Source: Phycomyces nitens
Taxonomy: Eukaryota > Mucoromycota > Mucoromycetes > Mucorales > Phycomycetaceae
Direction of reading: 5' to 3'
DNA: 64,000 bases
NCBI GenBank assembly: GCA_022702545.1
Contig: JAHRBC010000002.1
Location: forward strand, 1,922,001-1,986,000
The notes beneath the pieces were generated by a model. It was not told where the DNA came from, made no database searches, and saw only the letters and a program-made list of their open reading frames with translations. Of the stretch, positions 47,840 to 60,400 are shown piece after piece; the stretch's first letter is position 1, and each line of letters opens with the position of its first letter. A program made the translations under genes and the position numbers.

Positions 47840-48600
47840 TATTATTATTATTATTTTTAGAAAAAAGAAGTGGTCAATCGGCTTGAGATCAGGATGTTGA
47901 GGAGGCCAGGCCAACAGAAAGCCTATAGACAAATTCCATTGTCTTGCTAAATAAACTCCCCGGCATAAAGTTCATTCAAACTATCCAAGAAAGAGACACG
48001 TTTTCTTCCTAGTAAGTTGATATAGGCATACTGGTCGAGAGTATTGCTAATGGTCTTTAAAGGGTCGACTCGCCCTGTCCAACAATCCCACACCGTTATC
48101 AAGCTACCACTGAACTGCATTCTTGGCACAATGCAGTATTTCCTAAATTCTTTCACTGGAAAGCACCAAGCTCGCATGTTTCCATCCTTGGGAAAAAAAA
48201 AAGGCAAGATAGATTCATAACTCTAGATGAGACGATCCCATTGTTGCTTGATTTTCTCGGAGTGATTTGAATAGGGCAACCGCTTGTTTTTACTTCCTTT
48301 GGAAAGCTATGGTTTAGACACATTGCGAAAAGACGACATTTATGATCTACAAATGGCACGGCGGATGGTAGTCTTGATGTAATTGCCCATTGCGTCTCTC
48401 ATGGTGCTTGTTATTTTGTAAATGTGCCTCGACGATTTTTTTTTCAGTACATTCCCAAGTTGGCGTGATTCGCGCTCAATACGGATCTTTAAACGTTTTT
48501 TTTTTCGCTTTTTTTTTTAGCAAATCTAGTGCTTGTCTTATATCTTTGTACGGTTATTTGAATAGTTGTTTTGGGTATACTGGTTTTGGTTGAAATGACA
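47840..48600 (-). pseudogene. Decayed Tc1/mariner transposase, copy 1
   Basis: Minus-strand frames in order recall a Tc1/mariner DDE transposase. A helix-turn-helix-like remnant (SRHIYKITSTMRDAMGNYIK, 48440-48380) comes first, then a broken SYESIL block where SDESxF is expected (about 48230-48210). Next is ITVWDCWTGRVDPLKTISNT (about 48098-48040; family VWGCxxxxGxGPL), then a QDN remnant after a TAG stop (about 47950), and WPPQHPDLKPID (47908-47872; family WPxxSPDLNPIE). The frame changes at least twice and a stop interrupts it. The D-to-PID distance is about 25 residues instead of about 34, so a deletion is likely. It is not functional. I could not find its terminal inverted repeats. Confidence 0.72.
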
Positions 48601-50929
48601 AACTGTGAGATGACAAGAAGATCACCTATGATGATTAGGTCCCTTTTTTGTAATCTGAAAGTTGCTTTTGGTTATAAAGGGGTTACTATGAGAAAAATGC
48701 CTGTATGAGGGAAGCATAAATATACTTGTTAGGCAATCAGAATGTAATATCGTCATTTAACGCAACAATTGGCAATTCATACTACCTTGAAGAAAACCAA
48801 CAGCAAAGAGAGAGAAAAGAGAGAATTAGCATCAAGAACAACATAAAATCCGTACAAAAGAAAACCAAAAAACCTTTGCCAATAATATTTTGGCCTAGAA
48901 TCACCGGATAATAGCGACTAAACACTCTTGAACAGCTGCGCCAAAAGGTTCAGAACGCAGACCATAGAAGACCCAACAGGACACCAAAGACCAGAGACCG
49001 GAATCCGAGGACTAAAGGGCTGAATGGTGCCGACGATACACCTTATTTGGCTGTACAAAGTGACTCAGATCGGACACGATATCAGCCGGCGCCAGCTCAA
49101 AGACCAAAGGGCAAGGATACATCCGATTGCAAAAAACTTGACGCTTACCAAGGTAGTGTATCCCAAAACAACGATGCAACCAAGGGCCAATAAGCAATGG
49201 ACACGCCTCTCCACCACCCTCTGACTGTTGTGACGAGACCACACCGAATTCCGACATAGACATACCTCAATATCCATCATGAAGTAAGCAACCGAATGTA
49301 TCCCTTATTGCTGAGCCCCAACACCAAAATGAGCTTGACGATAGCCATCGAACCAGTAGACACCAACGGGGCTGCAGCGCATCTACCAATAGAACTCTGA
49401 CCAGCCATACCAGAGGTTCAAGTAGGCTTGCACTCACTGCAGAAGATATGAATACGCAAAGGTCCCAAAGCCGAAATCCAATACGTGACATGAAAGCGTC
49501 CCTCCATTCACGGTTGGTGTGTTGAATCGAACTTTAGAACCTCCCAATATTCACACCCTATCCGGACCAGGGCGATGTTTCTTGAGCACATCCGTGGGTA
49601 CCGACTTGGAAGGCCTTGCTATAGAGTGTAGAGATGTGCATTATACGTTGAAAATATAGAGTATGCCTTACCTGTTGATACCATAGACTGCTACATGTAG
49701 ATCTCCTGAATATGGATGAGTACAGATAGCTGAAATATACAAATATAGTAAAGTAATATGTGTTGATTGACACGGAAATATAATAGGTGAAAAACATTGT
49801 CAAAAACATCCATCTGTTATCAAAAATCCCACTAGTATTCATACTAATAACATAACCAACAAAATTAAGAAAAGATGGAAAAAAAAATACTTGCCTTGGC
49901 ATACCTATAAAAAAACTGACGAGTAAATGAGTACGTAAGGAAAGAAACAGAAACAAGAACAGGCACCCATGCCCTCTTTCTTTATAGATTTTTTTTGCAT
50001 GTGAGATCATCACAGTTTTTGGAGATGACGTGAGCCAGTGTGGGAGAGTATTTTTGACATGCTAAAAAATCAAGTATTTTACTATGCAAAATAAGGCTTT
50101 TAAAGGTAAAGAAGTAAAGAATTAAGCAAGTAAACATAAAGGTTGGTCTTTATCAGAGTATAGTGACAACTTTAAAGACAGAGTACGTCTTTGAACGGCG
50201 ATTGGTTTTTCTTTAGACTTTTAGGTAATTTAACCTGGTCCGTGCGTTTGTTCAAGAAAGACGGGTTTTTGTACAAGCAGGAACAAAAAATATATGGTCG
50301 GACATTAAACATGTATCTCTGTTTTAGGATACTTGACAGTTTCCCCATTCTTTTTCAGTGTTATTGTATAGAATTGAATGCGTTCTTTGCCATAACAATC
50401 TGCTTTGCGAGCATCAATAACAGCATTCAGTCAAGCATAGATTTCTTTACAGACGAGAGACAATGGTTTTTGTTTTGACACCAAATCAAAATAAATTGGT
50501 TTGTTTTTTTAAAAAAAAAAAAAACAAAAAAAAACGGCCAATCAATTTATATACAAAGATTTCATTGAGAACATGTATAGTGAAAAGACATTGTGATGTA
50601 AATTTGGATGGATGATATGATACCACTATTTATGAGTGTTTTTTTTGGCTTTGATAGTCTGTTACCAAGACAACCAACTGTCATCAGCTAGTCAGAAAAG
50701 TATCTATAGAGGCTTAATCACAACTTAATTCTGTAGAAACGTTGTGCACTTGGTGAATAATTGGAATAACAAACACAAAAACTCTTGTAGGATCTGAAGC
50801 AGAATATTTGCGGTTTAACCTCTACTCTTGTTTTCTGGACACTTTCACCCTTTGCTTTTCTTCAATCTCATAAATTCTATTAATATCTTTGAGATTATGC
50901 CTAATGTACATAGTGCGTAGTCAGAAAAG
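48601..50929. other. Gene-free region including a GC-richer broken frame
   Basis: Within it, about 48915-49560 is clearly less AT-rich than its surroundings. It keeps long open segments in one plus frame (for example LEQLRQKVQNADHRRPNRTP from about 48928, and YQPAPAQRPKGKDTS), later shifted. This looks like a low-complexity, gag-like or disordered coding relic of unknown origin. The minus frame 50013-49558 is Phe/Leu/Ser-rich and unconvincing. The remainder is AT-rich without signal. Confidence 0.4.
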
Positions 50930-51790
50930 ACTTTTTCAAAGCTTTTATATTTAGGAAGTAGATTGGTAATTGGTCTTGACATGACTGGAATGAGACTTAC
51001 AGATATTCCTTTTCACAAAAGCACGGCACGTTCAATAACCCAAGAGACGGGAAAATATGCGTATGTATTGTTTATTAGTAAAACTTTACACAAAGTAACC
51101 ATCCATCTATATATAACTCTTGTAAACCCTTTCCTGTTAAAAAAAAAGATCATTTCCGAGTACTATGCCTTTTAAAACACCATAAAAACTGGGATAAGCA
51201 ACGGGAAAAGATTATTTAGAGTGATTAGCCCGAGATCACTCTCTTTAAGAATGGATATACTCATATCTGGAATGATTATAACAAAAAAGTAATACCTTGG
51301 ACACTGTGCTCCAAATATATAAATAAATTGAGGCTCTATTACAGTATGAGGTGTATCTGGTCAAGAGGAGTTGTGCTATCTGTTATACTGGATGGTAGTA
51401 TGAATACAAAAAAAAAGGAATTTCTATGTTTTGAAAGAACATATTTGCTTATTCTACCTGAACATTTCTAAATGCTTAGAATGGTATATATGTTTTTTTT
51501 ATCAAAGATCCAGCACCATGTCTCGCAACTCAGATTTTAGAAATTTATAAAGAATTCGGCTTGAAATCATCAAGTGTTCACCAAATAGTTCAGACTTGAG
51601 TGCCATGGAAAATATTTAGAGTGTTTTCGATGATCTTTTGGGAATGAAACCTCACACCTTTATCAATATGAATGGCTTGAAAGATGTTTAGCAAGAAAGC
51701 TGAACAATGGTGTCAGTAGATGCCTGTGAAATATTCTATCTTTACATGAATGATCGGTTGGCTGTTCTTGACAGATAACATTTATGAACC
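50930..51790 (+). pseudogene. Decayed Tc1/mariner transposase, copy 2
   Basis: Plus-strand frames follow the full order of a Tc1/mariner transposase. An HTH start (VIGLDMTGMRLTDIPFHKST, 50962-51021) comes first, then WDKQREKII followed by S-D-(stop)-P-E-I-T-L-F (51190-51247; family SDExxFxLF). Next are MRCIWSRGVVLSVILDGSMNT (about 51349-51408), DPAPCLATQILEIYKEFGL (51509-51565; family QDNAPCH) and, after a one-base shift, SPNSSDLSAMENI (51582-51619; family SPDLNPIENIW). The second D to E spacing is about 33-34, fitting DD34E. At least three in-frame stops and one frameshift make it inactive. It lies opposite in orientation to copy 1 and looks independent of it. Confidence 0.78.
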
Positions 51791-53689
51791 TCAAGAATAT
51801 ATACCGTTTACTACATTATTAAATATAAAAGACTTTCCATATTCTTCTGTCGGGTATTAAGATTTTAAATATTTTGGTCCTGGCCCTCTACTTTAACCAA
51901 TGCCATTTTAATAATTAAAGGCAAGCTGGAAAGTAAATATTGCCAAGAGATCTTATCCAATAGTGATCTCTTGCCAAGATGATTATGGTGGTGGGTGAAA
52001 AATGTAAAGACTAGCTGGCCGCCTTGACCTAGACAAATTAAATCTATTTTGCTGATCAAACCATCTGGAATATATATATATATAAACCATTTACTTTTTA
52101 GTGTCTATATTTATCTGCATATACCTTTTAGAATAACCAATGTCGTCAAAAGAAGGCTGAGCTTTCGGATTACCTGAAAAGAATATGTTGCCAGTGCATA
52201 TGACTTTGCTTTTATGGCGGAGATTTCATGCAAGTTTGATATACACTTTACCATGGTAACGATCGCCCTGTAGAGAATAGACATGCTCATCAATTCACTT
52301 GTGAATATAAAGAATATCTCGAGATATTATATCCAAAGATTTAAACGTAGAATTGGATATTATTATGGACAGATGTAACAAGCAAAGGCAAGGCAACTTG
52401 CAAGGCAACTTTCAAAGCTGTCCAATAAACCTGATACAGCCTTGTATTATTACAGATACTACATTAAAAACCACTTTTTGATTTGAAAACAAGGCATGTA
52501 ATTGCAACCTTGTACCTGCAGATGATTAAGTCAATAAAGTACAACACTCTTACAAGCACAACCCCATGCTCTAATTTAATTTAATCATAAAAATGAAACA
52601 TGAATAATTATTTTTTTAATTGTTGATATTTCGGCAATGGCATAGGCTGGCAAAAGACTTTCTTTTAATCTGGCAAGACGCATAAAGATAAATGAGTCGA
52701 TCAGAAATATCATGGAATATTAAACAACACATTGCATTAATTCATTTAATAAACCAATCCTCAGACTATCGATATTTCTCTCTAGAGATTTTTAAGCAGA
52801 CACAATTATCCAAGAAATAATAATAATGGTTTTTATATTTTACCCGGTCAAGGTCAGGGCTGCCAAATATTAAAACACACACACACACACACACACACGT
52901 TACAATATGATTCTTATTTTTCTATAATGGCCACCCCGTGGGCCCTGGGATTACCTTTCTTGTTATTACAAAACATTGTCCCTCTTAATAACAATGAAAA
53001 TATTGTCAAGGGTTTTATCAGATGGTTCTCCAGAGCCAATTTGTACCTTTATATATTTCCCTTGGTCATATGCCCCAGCCTCATTAATGACAAGTCACCC
53101 TTTTGTGTATTTAATAATTCATCTATTTGTAGTGTCAGAACACGCTCATTTCAGCTGGAAATTGTCATGGATCATTTGTTGTCAAACACATTGGGGAATC
53201 ATTAAAAGTAATGCAGATTGATGTTTATGGAATTGCAAGGATGATTAAATGTACATAAAAAATGAAAATGTAAATCCAAAATGGAGTATTTGAATAGGAG
53301 CCAACGAGTATAAATATATGTGTGTATACAAATAGAATCAATGTTTATTTTTGGATATTATTGCTAACCACAAAATGTCTAGGTAGTTGTATATATTAGA
53401 GACAGTAGACATAAAAGCAGTTTATTGAATGAAAAAAGAAAAAGAAAAAAAAAGTTATAGGTGAAATAAAAAGGGCTTGAAAGATTATAAGGATGATTTA
53501 TAGATATCGAATGTTTAGCGCGCTTTATTGGCGACAAGGAAATCAGATAATGAGATGGGGGGAGACTATGTAAGGGTATAAAGATAGGATAGAAAATATA
53601 AAATATAATAATAATAATATAAAAAAAAGGTTGATTAAGCTCTCATAGGATGGATATATAGGGATAATAAAGAGTCTGCGTATTCTGTT
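51791..53689. other. Gene-free AT-rich region, right part of the 7.3-kb desert
   Basis: AT-rich DNA with an AC microsatellite at 52873-52898. The stretch 52927-53221 holds overlapping short plus frames without motifs. The last 300 bases are the Sec2 3' flank. Confidence 0.5.
52873..52898. repeat. (AC)n microsatellite
   Basis: About 13 perfect AC units inside gene-free DNA. Confidence 0.9.
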
Positions 53690-55810
53690 TTAATGGACAA
53701 TCACAATCTGTCCTGCTCCATCGAGTCCTTGAATGTCACTCATACTGACAACACTTGCCGTGTCACTGCCACTGCCAGAATGATCAAGCACGATGCTCTC
53801 TCGCTTGGCAGACCGTCGCTTGGTGGCAATGATGCTGGCCTCATCAAACAGCCCAATGCTGCCAATCTTTGCTACTGCCATCCGACGACGGAAGTGAAGC
53901 GATTGCTTAAACATGCTCAAGGTGGCTGAGTGCTGCATCAGTGCCTGGCGCAGATAAGACATGAAACTATAAAAGTCGCAAACCGCCACCAGTCGATCGC
54001 GACAGAAACGATCAATGGGCAGCCATGGAGGTTGTTTCTGTGCCAGTAGACTCGTAGTGGTTGGCTGAAGACGCATACGGAATTCACACACCCGCAGCAC
54101 ACCACAGCATGCACATTTGGTTTTGGGTGGCATTAGCACAGTAGTTGTTGTAGGGGTTGAAGAATTGCTGATGTGGCTAGCATCAGGAGAAGTAGAGGAC
54201 GAAGTAGAGGACGAGGAAAACGTTGACTGGTTGGGAAGGAAGCTTTGGATCTCGCACTTGTTGCGGGTGATTGCATCAATAAGCTTGCGCTTGAACCAGG
54301 GCGATTTCCACCACGCAGAAGCAGCGTTCTGGAAGAGGCAAGGATCAATGTCTTCAGCCATCACTCGCTTCATGTACGCAGTCAAGGGTACGGTGGGATG
54401 GGTGGTGGCAGAGAGTGCCTTGAGATGAAGCTGGAATTCATCGAATATCAAACCATCGATACGGATGGTCTTGCTGGATATGCCATGAATTGCATCCTCA
54501 AGGTTAGGGGGCCCGTTTGTTGAGAATCTCAAGGACGAGGGCTGGCGACGATGTCCACTGCGGGGCACATCAAGGTCTAGAGACTGGAAGCGGTCTGCAC
54601 TTGCGGTCAGACTGCTGGTGGTGTTGGCACTCTGATGGACAACCGAATCAAGGTCGACCAAGAGTTCCTTGATCTCCTTGAGCTGGGTTTCCCTTGAATC
54701 CCAGGCCTGGAGGGTTGGCAACAAAAGACCATTGAGGTCTCTGTTGATCCGGACAAGTCCATCCCTATTCATGACCTCATCCATGAGAATACGATTGAGG
54801 TTGTCAAAGAGGGCTGTGGCTATTTCCTGGACATCTTCTTCGAGTGCCTGTTTGGTTTCTTCAATGTCGGACCGTAGCTGCTCTTCCTCGGTGAGGGCGG
54901 AAGCGAGAGAGCCGAGGTCTCGCTTGAGATATGCTTTCTGTTCTATTTGCTGGTCGAGCTGGGTAAGGAGCTGTTTGCAGTTGAGGCAAAAGGTGTGGTC
55001 TATGGCTGGGAGAGTAGGATGGTGCTGGAATACCAAGGAGGGTGCAAGCTCGTCTTCGGGTAAAGAAGAGGCAGAAGTTGTGTCGGAAATGGTGGGGTGG
55101 AAGGAGTCGAGGTCGGTGGGGCCGGTGAGATCCGAACCTTCGATACTGTTGCGGGAGGAGGCTTCGAGACCATCCATAAGGTTGACGGGCTTAAGGGGCA
55201 TCTTCCAGTTCTCGAGGTCTTTGTTCTGCTGCCACTCACTCGCAGCTGCCTGTCGTCGTTCTAGTTCTCCTTCTTCAAGGTCCTCGGTGTCAAACACGGC
55301 ATCAACAGTCGGAGTGATTGCCTGCTGAGTCTGGCGGAGGTAGTTGAGGCACAGGATGATGGTTGCGTTCATCTGTTCGTGGGCAAGGTTGGGTAGCAAC
55401 TTGTCTTCGTCAACCATGTCTGACAAGTTGACTATTGCTTCCTTGGTATTGAATTCTAGCTTCTGGAGCTTACTCGATAGATGATGGATATATTGATCTT
55501 TTTGTGACAGGCCAACCAGCCAATCATTACGGTCGTATTCATATTTACGGTGTATGGTCTGAAAAGATAAAGTGGGGTGAGCTTGCTTTGGTAAACTACC
55601 CTCTCGTATTTGCTGTCATTTAATAGTCGGTGTACTTACTGAGAGGTCGGTTTCTAGCTCTACTACCCTGGACTCTAACTTTGAAATGATGTCTTGGGCT
55701 TGGAGTAAAAAAGGCAGGACGTCTTCTTCTGTAAAATCCTCTGTGGAAAATTGTAGTTCTTCGAGATGTTCATCCTGGAGAGGGATGGAGTCTGAGACTG
55801 AGATTGTCAT
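53690..55810 (-). CDS. SEC2: Sec2/Rabin8-like Rab guanine nucleotide exchange factor
   Basis: A 679-aa protein from exons 55810-55640 and 55558-53690. Coiled-coil-type helices occur near residues 30-110 and 215-290. The second (about KAYLKRDLGSLASALTEEEQ; EVMNRDGLVRINRDLNGLLL) fits the Sec2/Rabin8 GEF coiled coil that activates Sec4/Rab8 on secretory vesicles. The C-terminal part has the Sec2/Rabin8 family block with a CACCG knuckle (KCACCGVLRVCEFRMRL) and FCRDRLVAVCDFYSFMSYLR. The linker is Ser/Thr-rich (STFSSSSTSSSTSPDASHIS). In fungi Sec2 drives polarised exocytosis at hyphal tips, consistent with the Boi-like and Sho1 genes nearby. The large second exon is uninterrupted, unusual for this window but with no internal frame conflict. 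Confidence 0.85.
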
Positions 55811-56837
55811 TTAGAGTTGAATGAACACACTGTAGATCTCAAGTGGTGATTGGGTGCAGCCAAAAAGAAGGGGGGTTTAGAGAGAGAGAGAGAGAGAAAG
55901 AAAGAGAAAGAAGCGAACAGACGCCGTTTGAAACGAGCACAAGAAGGAAATAAAAATAATATAAAAAAAAAATACATACGTATATCATATATATATATAA
56001 AAAAAAACCGGGAGACATTATGAATGATCCTCACAACCACACTTTACAAAGTTTCTTTTAAGCAAATTCCTCTTGGAGACAAAGGCCTAAATGCCACGCG
56101 AACCCACAATGAAAAATAAGGCTTGTGATTTTATACTATTATCATCTTTTTTTTAAAATAATAAAAAAAAGGTTTAAAGACCAAAGAGAGCACAGACTAC
56201 AAGAGGACTGGTCGAGAGCTATCAGAATCATACATATTTTTTCTACATAAATGTTGGCAGAATTATCCCTGCATATCAAGCATTGTTCTGTTTTGTGTCT
56301 CAGTTGTCATTTGAAAGACATTGGGCCCATTTGATTGCATCACCCCAGCTTCCAATCACGTGACAAGCCATCAAAGCCAAGTCAGTTGTAAATCTGTCGT
56401 ATTGACAGCCATCCGAGGTCTGCTCAGAGTATAGATTCTGGTCAAACATTGCTTGGCAACCAAGCAAATCAATTGCCATGACTTGCTAAATAATTGACAG
56501 GTCTCAAATAGCCGTCCCTGATCGATAGTGTCCTAAAATCTACAGTTGAATTACCAGATAATATTCCCATAACCATCAGAACTAACTTACAGTGGTCTAG
56601 TCTGCCCTACTTCAATGTTGGTCGTTCAGGTCGCAAAAAGTAAAGCCAGAACGCGGTTGCACAAGCTAAACCGGGAGCCAATATATACTTGTGCAAGGGC
56701 CAGATATTGTTTCCAAGGTACGCGCTCAAGTGATTGGCTATGTAAAGAGGTTGTGGTTGAAAATGGGTGTTATAAAAGGAGTTCAAGGCACCAGTCAAGA
56801 GAGAAGATCATCCCTCTTTCTCTCGTCTCTCCTTACC
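55811..56837. promoter_or_regulatory. Divergent intergenic region with GPI-protein promoter elements
   Basis: Between SEC2 and the wall-protein gene. A TATAAAAG box sits at 56771-56778, about 60 bases before the ATG, and an inverted CCAAT (ATTGG) at 56733-56737. A pyrimidine-rich leader (56810-56833) follows. Near the SEC2 start lies a GA microsatellite (about 55880-55897). The TATA box is one of the few clear ones in the window and fits a strongly expressed gene. Confidence 0.6.
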
Positions 56838-57419
56838 ATGAAGTTCATCTCTGCCCTCATTGCCCTCGCTGTTGCTGCCGTCTCTGCTGACAACATCATC
56901 AGCGTCACCTCTCCCTTGACCGGCACTATCTACACTGCTGGCAAGTCCGCCATCATTAGCTGGGTCAACCCCAGTGTCCCTACCATCTCCCAGATTGTCT
57001 TCTCTCAGGGTCTCTCTACTGCTCTCCAGCCCGTTAGTGTCATTGCCACCAACGTCGAGACTGCTTCCGGTACCTACACCTGGAACATCCCCGCTGACAC
57101 CCCTGCTGGTGATGACTATGCCTTTGTCTTTGGCACCTCTCCCAACCAGTCCTACACTGGCCAGTTCACCATCAAGGCTGCCTCCGGTGGTGCCGCTGCT
57201 GCCCCTGCTGGTTCCTCTGCTGGTGCCGCTGCCCCTGCTGCCTCTGCTTCCTCTGGTGCCTCCAAGCCTGCTGCTGACTCCCCCTCCTCTGGTTCCAAGC
57301 CTGCTGCTAGCTCTGCTGCTCCTGCTGCTTCCGAGTCTGCCACCAGCGGTTCCTCCAAGAACGTTGCTGCTGTCGGTGCCATTGCCTTTGTTGGTGCTGC
57401 CGTTGCTGCCCTTCTCTAA
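56838..57419 (+). CDS. GPI-anchored Ser/Ala-rich cell wall protein, KRE9/KNH1-like domain
   Basis: A 193-aa intronless gene. A signal peptide (MKFISALIALAVAAVSADN) opens the protein. A domain (about residues 18-113; ISVTSPLTGTIYTAGKSAII, TYTWNIPADTPAGDDYAFVF) then matches the Kre9/Knh1-type 'Ser-Thr-rich GPI-anchored' family. A Ser/Ala/Pro-rich stalk follows, and a C-terminal hydrophobic tail (VAAVGAIAFVGAAVAALL) after GSSKN suits a GPI-anchor signal. It is expected at the cell surface or wall. Codons end mostly in C or T with few synonyms (GCT/GCC, TCC/TCT), as in very highly expressed genes. The ATG at 56838 is chosen over 56691 because it starts the signal peptide and sits 60 bp after a TATA box. 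Confidence 0.92.
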   Translation: MKFISALIALAVAAVSADNIISVTSPLTGTIYTAGKSAIISWVNPSVPTISQIVFSQGLSTALQPVSVIATNVETASGTYTWNIPADTPAGDDYAFVFGTSPNQSYTGQFTIKAASGGAAAAPAGSSAGAAAPAASASSGASKPAADSPSSGSKPAASSAAPAASESATSGSSKNVAAVGAIAFVGAAVAALL

Positions 57420-60400
57420 ATTGCCTGGCGCGTAGTGTCTGATAGCATTGTACAACTCATTATAAACTTCACAACAATTCCAAGAAAGGGGATCCCTTTA
57501 CTAATTGTATTTACGTCTTCTGGACTTACTTACCTGTTACCAATAAATAATAAATAAATTATTTTTGACCTATTCATAACACTCGTCACACTATTACACC
57601 CAATGGGTGAGAATCATAAATAGGAAATTTACACCGTTATCCCAATCGATCGTCGTCCTTATTTCCCTGGTGGCACAAATCTCGTTTATAAATGGCTGTC
57701 ACCAATTATAGGCCATTTTGGTCTACTGGGAATAAAAATGAGAGATCCATCGACAAACGGACGGCTCAATCGGAACCTCGCTCTCTATTTCGGATGACAA
57801 TTAACATGTTTTTCTTGATAATTATGGATATGGATATATCCAAACATAAAAGGGAGACCGAGAGTAAAATCCGTATACTAAGCATTATTATTATTATTAT
57901 TATTGCCTGCAAATACAGTCTTTTTGGCCAAAGACGAAAAGGACAAATTTATCCACAAGTATAATTTATTTATCCTTTGGGTGGAGAGAGGGTTTAGGAA
58001 AGACATGTGAGTTTCCGCTGAATATTTTAGAGACTCAAAGATCACCAAAAAATATATATTATTATAATAATAATTATTATTCTTGAAATGCTTGTACACG
58101 GCCTATTTACCCTCGGTTACCAATCTTTTGGCGTTCTTGGAATTCATTTTGCTAAAAAAAAATTATAGAGATGGAATTGGGTCGTACTTGACTTGGACCC
58201 CTTTTTCCTTCTCAACCCCCGGTCCGCTTACCATGTTCAAGTGTTTCACTATTTTATTTTCAACCTAATACATATACATGTATATGTATGTGTATGTATC
58301 TAATACTATATTTACTTCTGGCCGAACCTTTAAAGCAGTATATTCCTTGGTGAATGTCAAGGAGAGGTATGTCCAAGTTTAATGTTAACAAGAGATTTAT
58401 CTTTGGACCAGCATTACCCCAATTTAAATGGTACAAGCTGATGATCCACAAGGTATTTGATTGACATGGAAAAAGTAATGTGTATAGATTCTAAAAGGTG
58501 GAGAGAAAAATATCGAGGGGGGGTAATGATGACAGGTCGGTTCATAGTCATACTCTTTTGGATGCAATGGTTCCACCGTCAGTTTGAGCATTTTCTGAAA
58601 GGCTCTTTATTTTCAGCAACAAAAAAGCAAACATATAATCATGGCTAAAGACCACTCACTGTTAGGTCAGGAAAGTGAAATGGGCTCGCAAAAGTATCAT
58701 GATACAAGGTATGATTTATAATACAGTCAATTGACACTAGTTGAAACCAAAAAAAAAACCCCCATGGCCATCCTTGGAAAGAGATGTCATATTCCTTAAA
58801 AGTTTAAGGAATCAACAAGCTAAAAGTATCTGGAACTATTCTTGTACTCTCTTATTCTGCATTAGTATTCAATAAAAATACAAAGCCGTTTCTCACAATA
58901 GCCTTTTATATCTGTGTATATGTTGGGTTAATCAATTCGCACGCTCCTTTTGACATTAGACCCATAAACGATAACCACAAAGGTCTTTTTTCTTCTTTTC
59001 CCAAAAATATAATTGATGAGAAGAACATTTCTACACTGTCATGTAGTTTAACGCTGTATTTTACCTTTGGATTTTCTTCAAAGTAGATGTATAAAACTTT
59101 CGATATAAACAGCAGTCGCAATATAAATATTTCTGGTCATATCTACAGTCCTTGATGACTATAAATGTTGAGCAGTATAATGGTTTGAAATAGTATTATT
59201 GTTATTATTATTATCATGTCTTGAAAAAAAGAAATTGTTGCACTCTTTAGCAAAACGTAATAACTGTATTAATACTATTGTTTACACCATGCATCAACTG
59301 TTTTTAGCAAACAATGACACAGGTGCTCTAGACTGGATCAAGGCCAAATGTTGCAGAAACCATCTTCAAACATCTGTCAAGCTGTCTAGTGTAAAAAAAA
59401 GGGTACTTGTAAAGCCACTTTTAATAAACCTGTATAATCAGGCAAACTCTTTCTTTTTTTAAAATAAAATAAATAAAAAGGTTTCAGCCATGTCCAATGT
59501 GTTTGCAAGTAAATTATCCAATTGATGATGAAACGACTGTATACCTGAATATAAAGGTGTATGCTTTATTATTGACATGATCTACACTTGACATACCTAT
59601 TCTTGGATCCCTGCATGTGGCGTGATATTAGGCAGTTTAAATTCTAGTTGTATGAATTGATGGCATATGATATACTCTGATGACATTTACAGCCCCAATA
59701 TATAGCAAGGTACACTATTCCAGATATTACTGAGAGTATCAATAATAATAACAATTGAATCCAAAGGTTTTATTAGCAAGAAGTAGAAGTAGAAATAGAA
59801 ATAGAAATAGAATCTATAGTTGTATTTGGATTAATCTTTTTTTTCAAGATGGTTTACAAACTATTCTACATTTAAAAATAGTTGCAACGCATTGCTGAAT
59901 ATCATACTTTACTAGACATTACTGATATCATTCTCCTGGATTGAATGCTGTTTTACAGTATACACAATAAGCATTTTCAATTTTATCTAGCTTGAATCAA
60001 GTTTCTTTTAGCTTTTATAAATATGGGGTATAAAAAGGGCATGACCACAACATGATTCTTTAATGAGAACCAGACCAATGCATCTGGAAATAATTATTAT
60101 CATAAATATTCATCGACCAGAAAAATACTCTAGCATACACAAATGGATACAGTATCAAAGAAGAAGAAGAAGAAGAAGAAGAATTTTATTGAAAATAATT
60201 TTCAATAATCAAAAGACTTTACGGACAAGCTTGGTAGAGTTTGGTAGAGTTTGGTGTTGGACTGCATTTACGTTAAGCAAGATAGATTGCTTGTAAGCAA
60301 ACAGGCAAGTATATTGAATTTTACCTCTAACACCAGCTCTAAGAGCAGTTTTATGTTGAAAGCATAGCTCAGCTACCATTTGAAAGTTAATATGTATTTT

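Noticed and set aside
49558..50013. A 151-codon minus-strand frame rich in Phe, Leu and Ser
   Set aside because: Its hydrophobicity comes from antisense A-rich DNA; no clear membrane topology, leader or conserved motif.
54669..55328. A 219-codon plus-strand frame opposite SEC2
   Set aside because: It is a Ser/Arg-rich shadow of the real minus-strand coding frame.
56808..57455. Long plus and minus frames overlapping the GPI-protein gene
   Set aside because: They are shadow frames from the extreme codon bias; the signal peptide and GPI tail support only the 56838 frame.
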